Below, one piece after another: positions 6,614 to 16,368 of a stretch of DNA of 64,000 bases (the first letter of the stretch is position 1; each line of letters starts with the position of its first letter). Source of the stretch: JAZKDW01 sp040387375 (lineage in GTDB: Bacteria; Pseudomonadota; Gammaproteobacteria; Burkholderiales; Burkholderiaceae_D); the NCBI GenBank assembly GCA_040387375.1, contig JAZKDW010000024.1:124001-188000 (forward strand). Direction: 5' to 3'. A program made the position numbers and the translations under genes. The notes beneath the pieces were generated by a model. The model was not told where the DNA came from and ran no database searches. It saw only the letters and a program-made list of their open reading frames with translations.

Positions 6614-9600
6614 TCAATACATTTCCCGGAAAAAAATGATCGGAGCACCTCTGTAGATTCCGAAAGTTTCCCGGCCTGTGCCGCTGACCGCTGGCAAATA
6701 AGCCGAGACAGACGCCGCCGGCGTCACGGTCACAGTGCCCTTCGCGGTAAAGACCGTCGGTTTGGTCAGCGTGATTTTGCCGATCCCCGCGGTCATTGCG
6801 CCGCTGCCGGAAATCGTCGTCGTGACAATCGGCCCCGGCGCGTTGGCGAGGACAAAATTTGCGCTTGCCATCGACGTGCAATTGTCGGCGCTATTGGTGG
6901 CATAGGTGGTGCCGTTCCAGTACCGGGTTTCCACAATCACTGGCAATGCTAGCAATTCCGAACCGTAGGTATTGTTGATCCGCATCTGGCCATACCTGAA
7001 TTCGGCGCCATTCGACGCTCCGCCGCCGTCAAACGCGATGCCTGTGCCGCCACCGTCGAACAGCGCCGGGCTGGCGGTCGTGATGGTCCCTTGATTCGCG
7101 CCGCTTTCAGTTGCATCCTGCACGCTTGCCGTCATTGAAATATTGGCGGTAAAGGCGGCCTGGGCCACAGATCGTGTGTACAGGAAGGTGCCGCCTGAAC
7201 TGGATGTCGAGGTGCCGGTGCCATCGTTCAGCGATATGACTGACGGTGTCCCCTTGGAGCTTGAGTTGAAGGGCAGCGCCGGATAGGTTTCACTTACGTC
7301 CGCCGCGACCAGCTTCCACAGCGTGCCGCGGTAATTTGTGGTGGTCCCGTTGCCGGCGTTTTGCGCGGTGATCAATGCCCTTGGGGCTGTCACCCATCCA
7401 AAGGTCTGCCCGACATAGGAAAACGTTCGCCGCGGCGCGGCGCCCGCGCTACACGACGCATCGTTCGTATTGAAGGTTCTGTACTGCGGTGTATTGTCGG
7501 TTGCAACGGCGAAGTGGTCAGGCACAAAACGGCCGACCTGCACCGTCGCGGTTACCGGAATGGTAAGCGCGGCAGCCGACGTGCCGTCGACGCTATCCAC
7601 ACTGGCATATCCTGCGTCCTCGAGCTGCAGGTTGAATGTGCCGGCTTCGGAATAATGGGAGTCGGCATTTTGCCGCACACCACTGCCGGCGCTGGTCCAT
7701 GAGGCCGGCGTCATGCTCAATGAACCCGCCGTGTTGCACAGCGCGGCCGACAGCGGCGCGCCGCAGGAAGGGAAGCCGGCCACGGCGGTCGGACTGCCGT
7801 CATACAGTGTTGCGGTGGCAGGCACCGGCGTCGCCCGCAGCGTAAACGGTCGTGGTGTCACTGCTCCCGATGTGGATGCCTTGTGCACGTTGCCGCCGGC
7901 CGCTGCGGTATTGGCAAGAGTACGGGTGGTGCCGGCGCTTTGCCAATCGCTGTCCAGTGCCGCGACGGTAATCGACTGCGGCCGGATCGCGAAAAGATCG
8001 GTCGAGCATCCTTCGCCGGCGCCCGTCGCGGTTTTTACCACATGCACCCGCACGTCACGGTAGGCGTTGCCCAGCATGGCAGCGGAAAAGGTTGCGTTGA
8101 CGATGCCGCTTGCAAAATTGACGGTCTGTGTCGTACCGGCAATCACATGCCATTGGCCGGCGGCGGCGCCGATCGGGCGGCAGGCCGTGGTCCCGCTCAG
8201 GGCCCCGGTATTGTCGGACGCATCCAGCAATTCGACGGTAACACCAGCCTGGGTGTAGGTCGTGTCGAGCGCGGTGCGAGTGGCATTGAGCCGGGCCAGG
8301 CGGACGCTGAATGCCACGCCGCTCTGTTTTGTCTGGATCTTGCCGAGTACGGCGCCAGCTGTCGTGCCGGTATCGAATGCATTAAAATTGCCCGGCGACC
8401 CCGTTATGCCGGACAGGAGTTCGCCGATCGCAAACTCGTTGTTGGCGCCTGTCAGGCTGATGTTGCTGGCCTGCGCGAACCCGTTGCCAGCAAAAACCAG
8501 GGTGGTCGGACTCCATGCCGTGCCGTCCCATTCTTCCACGATGAAGTTGCTGCTAGTGGCGACGTTGTCGACGTCGCCGGACGCGGAAACAAATGCGCCA
8601 TTGAAGACGAATGTGGCATTGGCCAGCGTGCCGCTGGTTATACCCGAAGTGGTCAGGGACCAATAACGATTGACGCTTTTCAGGCTGTCGATGGCGGTCG
8701 TAGTGCCTGCTGTCGTGATCTGCGGGTGGTCGGTCGCCGTGACGCACGCGGTCAAGGTGCCGGCGGTGGTCGTGGTTCCTGCGTTGAATTTCACCGGCGT
8801 ATAGTTGCTTGCATCACCGATCGGGAATTCCGGGATGCCTGCGCCGAGATATCCGAGATTGGCGGCCGCCGCGTAGGATTTTCGCAATGCTCCCTGTACA
8901 TAACCGACCGAACTTTGGTAGCTGATCGTTGCGGCCGTCGACACGATGAGCGGCAATTGGACGCTGCACGCGGTGGAGCATGTCGGACTTGGGCCTGAGG
9001 TAATGATTTTCCCCGACGTGAGTCCCAGGTTTCCGGTAACAGTCGGGGAAGGGGTGCCGCAACTGATGGCAAGATTGCCGGCAGTCTTGTCAATTCCCAG
9101 GTTGTTAAATGTGGTCGCTGTCGTTCCGCCAAGGTTTTTTGATGTGCTTCCGATAAACGTAATCGAGCCGGTGCCGGGCGTAAACGTGCCACTGTTAATG
9201 AAGTCCCCCTGCACGGTATGGATGAAGGCGCCAGAGGCAAAGGTTGTCCCGGTGCCGATCGTCACATTGCCTCCGATCGCGAGACCGACGGTGCCGGTTG
9301 CGCTCGCGGTGCCGGAGAGCGTGAAATTGTTGGTAATGGCAGTGACGCTCGCAGGCAAGGTTTTGGCACTGGTGCCTGCCAGCGTCAGGTTGTAGTAACT
9401 GGCCGGCACCGGAATGTCTACGGTCTGCGTATTGGCACGGTTATAGACGACGGTATTGCCGGTAGCATTGGCCACAAGGGTCGTGACGCCGATTGCTGAC
9501 ATGCCCACTGTCAGGCTGGCTGTCGTCGGCGTGGTGCCGTTGGCAAAAGTGCCGGTGCCGGCGAGTGCGGTGGATACCGTAAGGTTGCCATTATTGGTCA

Positions 9601-10231
9601 GGGTTACGCCGGTCACGGTCAGGCTAGGAATGCTCAGCGTACCGTCAATGGTTTGTGCAGAAGTGTTGAACGTTTGCACGGCGGTACCGGCATTGAAGGC
9701 GGCGCCACTGAAACTGAGTCCTCCCTGGAACGTTACTATTTCGTTGCCCGAATTGTTCCAGGTGCCACCGGCAGCGATCGTTACCTTGCCGGTAAAGGTG
9801 TGGGAACCCGTGTTGGCGGTGATATTCAGCGCCGACGTCAACGGACTTGGTCCGCTCACGGTCGTCGTGCCGCCGATCGTCATGCTGTTGGATGAGGTCA
9901 GGGTACCTGCAACCGCGAGCGGACCGCTGACCGTCAGGGCACTGCTCTGCGTCAGGGTGAAGCCGTTATTGACTGTCAGGCTTGCCAGCGCATTGGTCGC
10001 GGTATTCACGGTCATGTTGCTGTTGATGATGGCAGTGTCGCCGACAGCGGGAACCGCGTTTGTCACTGGCGAACAGCTCCAGTTTGCAGCGGTGCCCCAC
10101 AGCGCCCCGGTCGAGGTGCAGGTTGCCGCCTGGGCGCTGGCGGCGAACAAGGCCAATGGCAGGAGCAGACTTGCTGCGCGCCGCAAGGAAGGAAGTATAG
10201 GCGCCCACCGAAGATCCGGCTGCATGTGCAT
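6614..10231 (-). CDS. Large secreted MshQ-like surface protein (DUF6701)
   Basis: About 1205 aa. A cleavable signal peptide near the N-terminus (RRAASLLLPLALFAASAQA) leads into a low-complexity Thr/Gly/Asn-rich region of short beta repeats up to about residue 600, which probably forms a beta-helix or beta-sandwich stalk. The C-terminal half carries the pattern of DUF6701/MSHA biogenesis protein MshQ: FRYGQMRINNTYGSELLALP, VETRYWNGTTYATN..DNCT, and the ending GRETFGIYRG..IIFFREMY. MshQ proteins are linked to type IV or MSHA-like pili and adhesion, but no pilus genes are visible here. The start is uncertain: ATGs at 10231, 10225 and 10270 all have weak RBSs. It is convergent with the MBL gene. 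Confidence 0.8.
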   Translation of the reverse strand: MHMQPDLRWAPILPSLRRAASLLLPLALFAASAQAATCTSTGALWGTAANWSCSPVTNAVPAVGDTAIINSNMTVNTATNALASLTVNNGFTLTQSSALTVSGPLAVAGTLTSSNSMTIGGTTTVSGPSPLTSALNITANTGSHTFTGKVTIAAGGTWNNSGNEIVTFQGGLSFSGAAFNAGTAVQTFNTSAQTIDGTLSIPSLTVTGVTLTNNGNLTVSTALAGTGTFANGTTPTTASLTVGMSAIGVTTLVANATGNTVVYNRANTQTVDIPVPASYYNLTLAGTSAKTLPASVTAITNNFTLSGTASATGTVGLAIGGNVTIGTGTTFASGAFIHTVQGDFINSGTFTPGTGSITFIGSTSKNLGGTTATTFNNLGIDKTAGNLAISCGTPSPTVTGNLGLTSGKIITSGPSPTCSTACSVQLPLIVSTAATISYQSSVGYVQGALRKSYAAAANLGYLGAGIPEFPIGDASNYTPVKFNAGTTTTAGTLTACVTATDHPQITTAGTTTAIDSLKSVNRYWSLTTSGITSGTLANATFVFNGAFVSASGDVDNVATSSNFIVEEWDGTAWSPTTLVFAGNGFAQASNISLTGANNEFAIGELLSGITGSPGNFNAFDTGTTAGAVLGKIQTKQSGVAFSVRLARLNATRTALDTTYTQAGVTVELLDASDNTGALSGTTACRPIGAAAGQWHVIAGTTQTVNFASGIVNATFSAAMLGNAYRDVRVHVVKTATGAGEGCSTDLFAIRPQSITVAALDSDWQSAGTTRTLANTAAAGGNVHKASTSGAVTPRPFTLRATPVPATATLYDGSPTAVAGFPSCGAPLSAALCNTAGSLSMTPASWTSAGSGVRQNADSHYSEAGTFNLQLEDAGYASVDSVDGTSAAALTIPVTATVQVGRFVPDHFAVATDNTPQYRTFNTNDASCSAGAAPRRTFSYVGQTFGWVTAPRALITAQNAGNGTTTNYRGTLWKLVAADVSETYPALPFNSSSKGTPSVISLNDGTGTSTSSSGGTFLYTRSVAQAAFTANISMTASVQDATESGANQGTITTASPALFDGGGTGIAFDGGGASNGAEFRYGQMRINNTYGSELLALPVIVETRYWNGTTYATNSADNCTSMASANFVLANAPGPIVTTTISGSGAMTAGIGKITLTKPTVFTAKGTVTVTPAASVSAYLPAVSGTGRETFGIYRGAPIIFFREMY

Positions 10232-10491
10232 TGCCTGATGTTCTTGTTTTTTACAGTCTGGAGCCAGCATAGAGTCCGGGACATAAAACGGTCTGCAAAT
10301 GCAACGGTGTCAGGGCGCCTTGCCGTTGTCACGATTTTGGGCACTTGCTCAGACGGTATCACTGTCGTTTTTGAAAACGAATCAATTTCATCTTTCAGGC
10401 AAAATGCCTGTTGGCAATAACCTACAATTTTCTCCGGAGTTCGCTTGGAATGGCGCATGAAACATGCATTGCTGCATGGCGGATGATCAGG

Positions 10492-10908
10492 TCAGTCAGC
10501 GCCAAACAGGTCGCCGGCGTCGAGGATGGCATAGACAATCTGCGGATTCGCTTCCAGGCACCTGCGAACAGCCGCGGGTATGGACTGCCGGGTCTTGCGG
10601 CATAAACCAGGCTGATCGAGCAACTGGATGCGGATGCCCCGCACCGTGCGCACTTCGCGCGTGCCAGGCGCAATGCGGAGGACAATGCCCAGATTCTCCT
10701 GCAAGCGTAGCTGGATGTGTCTCAGGTCGGCATATGTGGAAATACTGTTAATGCGTGCGATGAGCTTTTTTTCTTCCTCGGCGGTCAATCGCATGATGCG
10801 CAGATCGCCGTGAGGATCGTTCAGCAAGCCGTCGCGATCGCAGACGCAGGCGCCGGGTGGGCACTCCTTGCGAATCGGGAATGTGTTCGGTTGCACCATT
10901 GGGTTCAT
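10492..10908 (-). CDS. Hypothetical protein with an N-terminal cysteine cluster
   Basis: A 138-aa soluble protein that I do not recognise. It begins with a short Cys-rich stretch (RKECPPGACVCDRDG, about residues 14-28) that could bind a metal, followed by an amphipathic helical segment (LTAEEEKKLIARINSISTYA) and a mixed C-terminal part with two further cysteines (LCRKTRQ, RCLEANP). No signal peptide or membrane segment is seen. It lies 33 bp after the yjdM-like gene in the same direction and may be co-transcribed. Codon use is like its neighbours. Met1 and Met4 are both possible starts. Confidence 0.6.
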   Translation of the reverse strand: MNPMVQPNTFPIRKECPPGACVCDRDGLLNDPHGDLRIMRLTAEEEKKLIARINSISTYADLRHIQLRLQENLGIVLRIAPGTREVRTVRGIRIQLLDQPGLCRKTRQSIPAAVRRCLEANPQIVYAILDAGDLFGAD

Positions 10909-10941
10909 GCCGGGAACAGGTTAACGCAAGGCGACGGAAAT

Positions 10942-11307
10942 TCACCTTCCATCGCCGCAAAATCGCACTTTCTTGACGAACTCGGTTTTGAGGCTCATCG
11001 CGCCGAAGCCATCGATCTTGCAGTCAATGTCGTGGTCACTGTCAACCAGCCGGATGTTCCTGACCTTGGTACCCATCTTGACCACGCCCGCCGATCCTTT
11101 CAATTTCAGGTCCTTGATCACCGTGACTGTATCACCGTCCTGCAGCATGTTTCCAGCTGAGTCGCGGTAGACTTTGACGCCGTCATCAGATGACGCAGCG
11201 GTGGTGATCACAGGCCATTCATGAGCACATTCCGGGCATAGGTACAGGCCGCCGTCTTCGTAGGTAAATTCGGAATTGCATTGCGGGCAGGGGGGTAGGG
11301 CGCTCAT
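10942..11307 (-). CDS. yjdM: YjdM/PhnA-type zinc-ribbon protein
   Basis: A 121-aa cytoplasmic protein. The N-terminal zinc ribbon is CPQCNSEFTYEDGGLYLCPEC (two CxxC knuckles, residues about 7-27), followed by the conserved YjdM domain with KVYRDSAGNMLQDGDTVTVI and a DLKLKGSAGVVKMGTKVRNI segment. Family members were once named PhnA after phosphonoacetate hydrolase, but this 120-residue form has no demonstrated enzyme activity. The length is normal for the family. The ATG at 11307 is preceded by GAAAGAATCACACC. The family call is firm; the function is unknown. Confidence 0.9.
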   Translation of the reverse strand: MSALPPCPQCNSEFTYEDGGLYLCPECAHEWPVITTAASSDDGVKVYRDSAGNMLQDGDTVTVIKDLKLKGSAGVVKMGTKVRNIRLVDSDHDIDCKIDGFGAMSLKTEFVKKVRFCGDGR

Positions 11308-11512
11308 GGTGTGATTCTTTCGGGTAAGGCAATGGCTTCAAAAAGGAGGGCAGTATACTGCGCGCCGCATTCTGTAACAGTCAAAACGCCTCCCACCCAG
11401 TATTGTTGTCGCTCCATAATAGTTTGCCAGCTTAAAAGCAATATAAAAACATTGGATATTAAGAAAAATAATGACTATCTACTGCTTTTATAGAGGAAAT
11501 ATCGATTTTGTC

Positions 11513-11541
11513 TTGGAGCCAAAAGCCAAAAATAATATAAT
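11513..11541 (+). promoter_or_regulatory. Candidate sigma-70 promoter for hipBA
   Basis: TTGGAG (11513-11518), a 17-nt spacer, then TATAAT (11536-11541), 46 bp before the HipB-like start. The partly palindromic TTCCATAGGA overlaps the start region and may be where the HTH protein binds for autoregulation. The rest of the 279-bp gap from 11308 is AT-rich without other clear signals. Confidence 0.5.
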
Positions 11542-11586
11542 TCCATAGGATATACACCTAAAACTGCCACAACCACTATAAATACA

Positions 11587-11904
11587 ATGGATTTCTCTCT
11601 CGCGCTTCCCGATGAAATATGCGCGGAACTGGGTGCAAGGACACGCGCCCGCCGTGTGCTCCTGAACGTCAGCGTCGAGGAGATGGCGCAGCGTATTGGT
11701 CTCTCGGCCCAGACTCTGAGCCATTTTGAACGTACTGGAAAATGTACACTGGCTACCTTTGTGCGCATCCTCGATGCGTTTAACGCAGCGCCGGACTTGC
11801 AATCCGTACTCGTCCAGCAAGTTCAAACCATCGACGGCATGAGAGAGAAATCGGCGATGAGTCAACGTCAGCGCGCCTACCGCAAATCGAGACGCTCCCA
11901 ATGA
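11587..11904 (+). CDS. HipB-like XRE-family antitoxin/regulator
   Basis: A 105-aa protein with an XRE helix-turn-helix (residues about 15-70, ARTRARRVLLNVSVEEMAQRI and LSAQTLSHFERTGKC). It ends with a basic tail (RQRAYRKSRRSQ). The stop overlaps the start of the hipA-like gene (ATGA at 11901-11904), the usual arrangement in type II HipBA systems, where HipB binds HipA and represses the operon. The start RBS is poor, so translation may be weak or depend on another signal. The 5' region is clearly AT-richer than its surroundings, which suggests acquisition. Confidence 0.88.
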   Translation: MDFSLALPDEICAELGARTRARRVLLNVSVEEMAQRIGLSAQTLSHFERTGKCTLATFVRILDAFNAAPDLQSVLVQQVQTIDGMREKSAMSQRQRAYRKSRRSQ

Positions 11905-13160
11905 AAGAGCTCAAGGTGATGGTCAAGGCCTGGGGCGAGTCGTCATGGCTGGGCACGCTGGCCGACGATGGCCGCGACATATTGTTTCAGTATTCGAATG
12001 AAGCTCTCGCGCGCGGAGCCGAGTTTTCCCCGATACGACTGCCGCTGCGCACTCTCGCGTACCCTGACCGGCAATCCGACTACCAGCATTTAATCCGTTT
12101 GCCTGGCCTGGTATATGACTCTTTGCCGGATGGCTGGGGCCTGCGCCTGATGAACGGGCGCCTGAAAGCAAAAGGCATCAATCCCGACACAGTTTCCGTG
12201 CTGGACCGCCTCGCCTGCCTTGGTGACAACACCATGGGCGCGTTGACGTATGCGCCTGGCAGTGCGGAGCTGACCGACGGGCGCGATTTGGCCTTGGTCG
12301 AACTTGCGCATGAGATTCAGGCGCTGCTGGTGGATGACGAGCGCGAAGTCCTGGAAGAACTTGCACGGGCCGGTGGCGCGCCTGGAGGCGCGCGTCCCAA
12401 GGCGCTGGTTTATTATCATCCCGAATCCGGGCAGATGAGCACGCAAGCCGGGCAGGTGCCTGAGAGCCAACCGTGGCTGGTCAAGTTCCCGGCAAAAGAA
12501 GACGCCAGGGACAGCTGTGCGCTGGAAGAACTTTATGCACGACTGGCCCGCAAGTGCGGCCTGGGAATGGAGCCGACAAGGTTCTTCGAATTACCAGACG
12601 GCTTGACCGCGTTCGGGACACGGCGCTTTGACCGCCAAAACGGACAACGGGTGCATGTGCATTCCCTGGCAGGGATGATGCACACAAACTTCCAGATTCC
12701 ATCGCTTGGCTACGGCGAGTTCATGCGAGCTACGCGCAGGCTCACACGAGACCACAGAGAGGTGAAAAAGGCGCTGCAGCGGTGTGTATTCAACGTGCTG
12801 ATGAACAATCGCGATGACCATGCAAAAAACCTGGCGTTTCAGCTGAACGCACACCAGGCATGGGGCCTGGCGCCGCCGTTCGACCTGACCTATTGCCCGG
12901 GGTATCGAGGGGAACATTTCATGGATATCGCCGGCGAGGGAAAACGGCCTACGCGCGCTCATGTTCTGAAGCTTGGCAGGGAAGGGGGCCTGAAAGACAA
13001 GGAAGCAGCTGACATCATTGACGAGATGCTGGACCTGATTCCGGATGTCGCCTTCAGGCAGGCAGCGCGCGAGCTGCCTGTTTTAAAAAAAACCGTGACC
13101 CAAATTGCGAAAGTCATCGACATAAACCGGAGCCTGTTATTACGACCGACTTCAAACTAA
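11901..13160 (+). CDS. HipA-like Ser/Thr protein kinase toxin
   Basis: A 419-aa HipA-family kinase. The N-terminal HipA domain (residues 1-110, with the SLPDGWG signature at 74-80) is followed by the Gly-rich loop GGARPKALV (about 162-170), the ATP-site lysine in PWLVKFPAKE (about 195), and the catalytic loop NNRDDHAKNLAF (302-313) with the catalytic Asp. The metal-binding Asp is in PPFDLTY (about 328). The length is typical of HipA. In known systems HipA phosphorylates glutamyl-tRNA synthetase and causes persistence; the target here is not known. All kinase residues appear intact, so the toxin is probably functional. Confidence 0.9.
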   Translation: MKELKVMVKAWGESSWLGTLADDGRDILFQYSNEALARGAEFSPIRLPLRTLAYPDRQSDYQHLIRLPGLVYDSLPDGWGLRLMNGRLKAKGINPDTVSVLDRLACLGDNTMGALTYAPGSAELTDGRDLALVELAHEIQALLVDDEREVLEELARAGGAPGGARPKALVYYHPESGQMSTQAGQVPESQPWLVKFPAKEDARDSCALEELYARLARKCGLGMEPTRFFELPDGLTAFGTRRFDRQNGQRVHVHSLAGMMHTNFQIPSLGYGEFMRATRRLTRDHREVKKALQRCVFNVLMNNRDDHAKNLAFQLNAHQAWGLAPPFDLTYCPGYRGEHFMDIAGEGKRPTRAHVLKLGREGGLKDKEAADIIDEMLDLIPDVAFRQAARELPVLKKTVTQIAKVIDINRSLLLRPTSN

Positions 13161-13397
13161 GTTAAAAAACCAGTTCGACAAAATTCTAGTCTGCAAGTCT
13201 GTGTTCCTGCCGCATTATTTTTCAAAAAAATCCACAAAAAATCTGCCGAAATTTGCCACGAGTGGACATTTTTATCGGCTCCGCCAACAAAATTTGTCGA
13301 ACGATTTATCGTTGTGGCAGACTACCTCACTGTGCCGGCTGCTGTCGCGACACACATTTCATCCAATCAACAGCATCAACCGGAGGGAGTCAATACG

Positions 13398-13880
13398 ATG
13401 ACCGCTGCAGACGATCCTGAACAAACCTTGAATCGCGATCTGGTCCTGACCCGCATCATCGATGCGCCGCGCGAAAAAGTATTCAGGGCGTGGACCGAAC
13501 CCGAATTGCTTAAGCAATGGTTCGCGCCCACTCCCTGGACCACCCCGAAGGCAGAACTCGATGTCCGGCCGGGCGGGGCAAATCTGATCGTCATGCGCGG
13601 TCCCGATGACAACGAGTTCCCCAACAGGGGCGTCTATCTCGAGGTCATCAAAAATGAGCGGCTGGTCATCACCGATGCCTACACGCGAGCTTGGGAACCA
13701 TCGGAAAAACCATTCATGACGGCAATCCTGACTTTCGAGGAGTTCGGTGGAAAAACAAGGTACACCGCTTGCGTCCGGCATTGGACAGTGGCCGATCGCG
13801 AGGCGCACGAAAACATGGGCTTCCATCAAGGTTGGGGACAATGTACGGATCAGCTTGCGGCACTCGTGGCGACCTTGTGA
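13398..13880 (+). CDS. SRPBCC/AHSA1-type lipid-binding-fold protein
   Basis: A 160-aa START-like protein of the activator-of-Hsp90-ATPase (AHA1/CalC) superfamily. Typical strands are seen: LVLTRIIDAPREKVFRAWTE, LLKQWFAP, and a C-terminal HxNMGFHQGWG helix characteristic of this subfamily. The start at 13398 follows GGAGGGAG at a good distance; a longer frame from 13314 is not needed. It lies 62 bp upstream of a VOC-family gene in the same direction, a pairing often seen in small stress or antibiotic-responsive operons. The ligand is unknown. Confidence 0.88.
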   Translation: MTAADDPEQTLNRDLVLTRIIDAPREKVFRAWTEPELLKQWFAPTPWTTPKAELDVRPGGANLIVMRGPDDNEFPNRGVYLEVIKNERLVITDAYTRAWEPSEKPFMTAILTFEEFGGKTRYTACVRHWTVADREAHENMGFHQGWGQCTDQLAALVATL

Positions 13881-13942
13881 CTACCTGAACGGTCCACCGG
13901 CAGACTGCCAATTTGAATTTCACGTCAAAAGGAGAATGCAAA

Positions 13943-14335
13943 ATGAATCCCGTCGTCCACTTTGAAATGCCCTATGACATGCAAGACCGCATGGCGAAGT
14001 TTTATGAATCCGCATTTGGCTGGCAAACACAGAAGCTTGGTCCGGACATGGGCAATTATGTTCTTGCAACCACGACTGAAACAGATGCGAACGGACCCAC
14101 GAAGCCCGGTACGATAAACGGCGGATTTTTCCAGAAAAATCCTGATTGGCCAGCGATGCATCCTTCCATCGTTATCTCGGTGGACGATATTAAGGACACG
14201 ATAAAAAAAGTGACAGCCGCAGGCGGCCAGGTGCTCGGCGAGCCGATGGAGATTCCCGGGGTCGGGCAGTATGTGTCGTTCACCGACACCGAGGGGAACC
14301 GCGTCAGCATGTTGCAGCCCATTCCACGCAGCTGA
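13943..14335 (+). CDS. VOC-family (glyoxalase/bleomycin-resistance fold) protein
   Basis: A 130-aa single VOC module with the pattern NPVVHFEMPYDMQDRMAKFY at the N-terminus and GEPMEIPGVGQYVSFTDTEG near the C-terminus, in which His, Glu and the final acidic residue could coordinate a metal. The start at 13943 follows AAAGGAGA. Close relatives are annotated only as VOC proteins. It is probably co-transcribed with the SRPBCC gene upstream. The substrate is unknown. Confidence 0.88.
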   Translation: MNPVVHFEMPYDMQDRMAKFYESAFGWQTQKLGPDMGNYVLATTTETDANGPTKPGTINGGFFQKNPDWPAMHPSIVISVDDIKDTIKKVTAAGGQVLGEPMEIPGVGQYVSFTDTEGNRVSMLQPIPRS

Positions 14336-14412
14336 CCTGTAGCGGATGCAGTCAAGTGCCCGATGTTCGCAAGCCGGGTTCGCCAGATCCAGGCCTGCGT
14401 GATTAGCCGTAA

Positions 14413-14928
14413 TTATTGGGCGAAGGTTATTTGCAGCCGGGATTGCGCCGGCTGTTTTATATGTTCCAGGGGCAGACTGAATGTCTGTTTTATTGTCTTT
14501 AACGTGACGATCGATTTAACGCTGGCGACACCTGATAGACGCAACAATTTTGTGGTCATGAAATCCGAAAACGACGCCAGGTCGGCGGCCGCAATACGCA
14601 GGATATAGTCGGCCTCGCCAGTGACGGACAGGCACTCAAGCACTTCAGGCATGTCGGTTATCTCTTGCTCGAACAGAGTCGCCTGTTCTCCCTGCCGTCC
14701 CAACGTGACATAGGTAAACGCCATCACACCCAAACCCACCACTTCCGGATTGAGCACCGCGGCATAGTGGGAAATCACTTTCGTCTCCTCAAGCCGTTGC
14801 ACCCGCCGGCTGACCTGGGACGTGGATAAATGAATTTTTTCACCGAGGGCGGCATTTGTGGCGCGGCCATTACGCTGAAGTTCTCCGAGCAGTTCAAGAT
14901 CATAGCGATCGACGACGACGTTGGTCAA
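14413..14928 (-). CDS. Lrp/AsnC-family transcriptional regulator
   Basis: A 171-aa Lrp-type regulator. The N-terminal HTH (residues about 5-60, LDLLxxLQxNGRxT pattern and LSTSQVSRRVQRLEE) is followed by a RAM effector-binding domain (about 70-150) with VTGEADYILRIAA. It is divergent from hpd, with a 157-bp shared promoter region. Lrp/AsnC regulators placed like this usually activate the adjacent amino-acid catabolic gene in response to that amino acid, so control of hpd by tyrosine or phenylalanine is likely. The gap contains several TGCAnnnnTGCA-like half sites but no certain operator. Confidence 0.9.
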   Translation of the reverse strand: MTNVVVDRYDLELLGELQRNGRATNAALGEKIHLSTSQVSRRVQRLEETKVISHYAAVLNPEVVGLGVMAFTYVTLGRQGEQATLFEQEITDMPEVLECLSVTGEADYILRIAAADLASFSDFMTTKLLRLSGVASVKSIVTLKTIKQTFSLPLEHIKQPAQSRLQITFAQ

Positions 14929-15085
14929 ATTTCTCTCCTGTTCAAGTTATTGTGAATGTTTTGTGCATTTTCAATCGATTATTGCACATGGAATGCGCAC
15001 AAATTGCATATTACGAGCATTAAAATGTTCTGCAATGCTATCCCCTGATTCAGTACAAACAACCTTCGTATCAAGGAAAAAATCG

Positions 15086-16162
15086 ATGTCCGATCTATTT
15101 GAAAATCCCATGGGCCTGATGGGATTTGAGTTTGTCGAATTTGCCTCGCCTACCCCCAATGTGCTGGAGCCCGTATTCGAGATGATGGGCTTTACCCGGG
15201 TTGCCCGGCACCGCTCGAAGGATGTGGTGCTGTACCGCCAGGGCGAGATCAACTTCATCATCAACAACGAGCCCAACAGCATTGCGTCTTACTTCGCTGC
15301 CGAACACGGCCCATCAGCCTGCGGCATGGCTTTCCGCGTGAAAGATGCGCACAAGGCTTATGCGCGTGCGCTGGAACTGGGCGCGCAGCCGGTGGAGATT
15401 CCAACCGGCCCGATGGAGCTGCGCCTGCCGGCGATCAAGGGCATCGGCGGCGCATCGCTGTACCTGATCGACCGCTTCGAGGAAGGCAGGTCGATCTATG
15501 ACATCGACTTCGAATTCATCGAAGGTGTGAACCGCCATCCAAAAGGTGCCGGCCTGAAGCTGATCGACCACCTGACCCATAACGTTTACCGCGGCCGCAT
15601 GAGCTATTGGGCCGGCTTTTATGAAAAGCTCTTCAACTTCCGCGAGATCCGTTATTTCGACATCCAGGGCGAATACACCGGCCTGACCTCGAAGGCAATG
15701 ACCGCGCCTGACGGCATGATCCGCATCCCGCTCAACGAAGAATCCTCGAGGGGCGCGGGGCAGATCGAGGAATTCCTGATGCAGTTCAATGGCGAGGGCA
15801 TCCAGCATATTGCGCTGTATACCGACGACCTGATGAGCACGCTCGATGAACTGAAAATGGCCGGTGTGCCATTCATGGCCGCACCGCCGGCTACCTACTA
15901 CGAGATGCTGGAGGAGCGGCTGCCGGGGCATGGCGAGCCGGCAAGCGAGTTGCAGACGCGCGGCATCCTGCTCGATGGCGCAATCGATGGCAGCGGCAAA
16001 CGTCTGCTGCTGCAGATTTTTTCCAGCACGATGCTCGGGCCCGTATTTTTTGAATTCATCCAGCGCAAGGGAGATGACGGCTTCGGAGAAGGTAATTTCA
16101 AGGCGCTGTTCGAATCGATCGAGCGTGACCAGGTGCGTCGTGGTGTCCTGCAAAACGTTTAG
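15086..16162 (+). CDS. hpd: 4-hydroxyphenylpyruvate dioxygenase
   Basis: A 358-aa non-haem Fe(II) enzyme that converts 4-hydroxyphenylpyruvate to homogentisate in tyrosine catabolism. The N-terminal VOC half (residues about 10-145) is non-catalytic. The C-terminal half (about 155-345) carries the iron ligands His in LIDHLTHNV, His in GIQHIALYT and Glu in VFFEFIQRKG. The C-terminal GNFKALFESIERDQ helix gates the active site. The start at 15086 (MSDLFENPMG, after TCAAGGAAAA) gives the normal family length; a frame open to 14921 overlaps the regulator gene and is not likely. No homogentisate dioxygenase is in the window. Confidence 0.97.
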   Translation: MSDLFENPMGLMGFEFVEFASPTPNVLEPVFEMMGFTRVARHRSKDVVLYRQGEINFIINNEPNSIASYFAAEHGPSACGMAFRVKDAHKAYARALELGAQPVEIPTGPMELRLPAIKGIGGASLYLIDRFEEGRSIYDIDFEFIEGVNRHPKGAGLKLIDHLTHNVYRGRMSYWAGFYEKLFNFREIRYFDIQGEYTGLTSKAMTAPDGMIRIPLNEESSRGAGQIEEFLMQFNGEGIQHIALYTDDLMSTLDELKMAGVPFMAAPPATYYEMLEERLPGHGEPASELQTRGILLDGAIDGSGKRLLLQIFSSTMLGPVFFEFIQRKGDDGFGEGNFKALFESIERDQVRRGVLQNV

Positions 16163-16276
16163 CAGGGTAATGAAATGCATCCGTGTGCAAACGGGGAATG
16201 ACGGTGGTTTTCTGGTTGTTACCTCACCCGTAAAAAGACACTAAATTGCCTTCTACTGCCAATTTCCACCAGCCTT

Positions 16277-16301
16277 CGTCATTGCCGCGAAAGCGGGAAT
16301 C
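16277..16301. repeat. REP-like palindrome, single copy
   Basis: CGTCATTGCCGCGAAAGCGGGAATC matches the imperfect palindrome family GTCATTCYCGCGAAAGCGGGAATC also seen at 20057-20080. Such REP-like elements are common between Burkholderiales genes and can act as transcript-end hairpins. It lies between hpd and the convergent LysR gene; no other signal is seen in the gap. Confidence 0.75.
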
Positions 16302-16368
16302 CAGGCTGAGTTCGAGCGCCTCCCGGCAGAGCAGGCGGCTTGAAAAGTTCCGGCAAGTGCCGTGACAC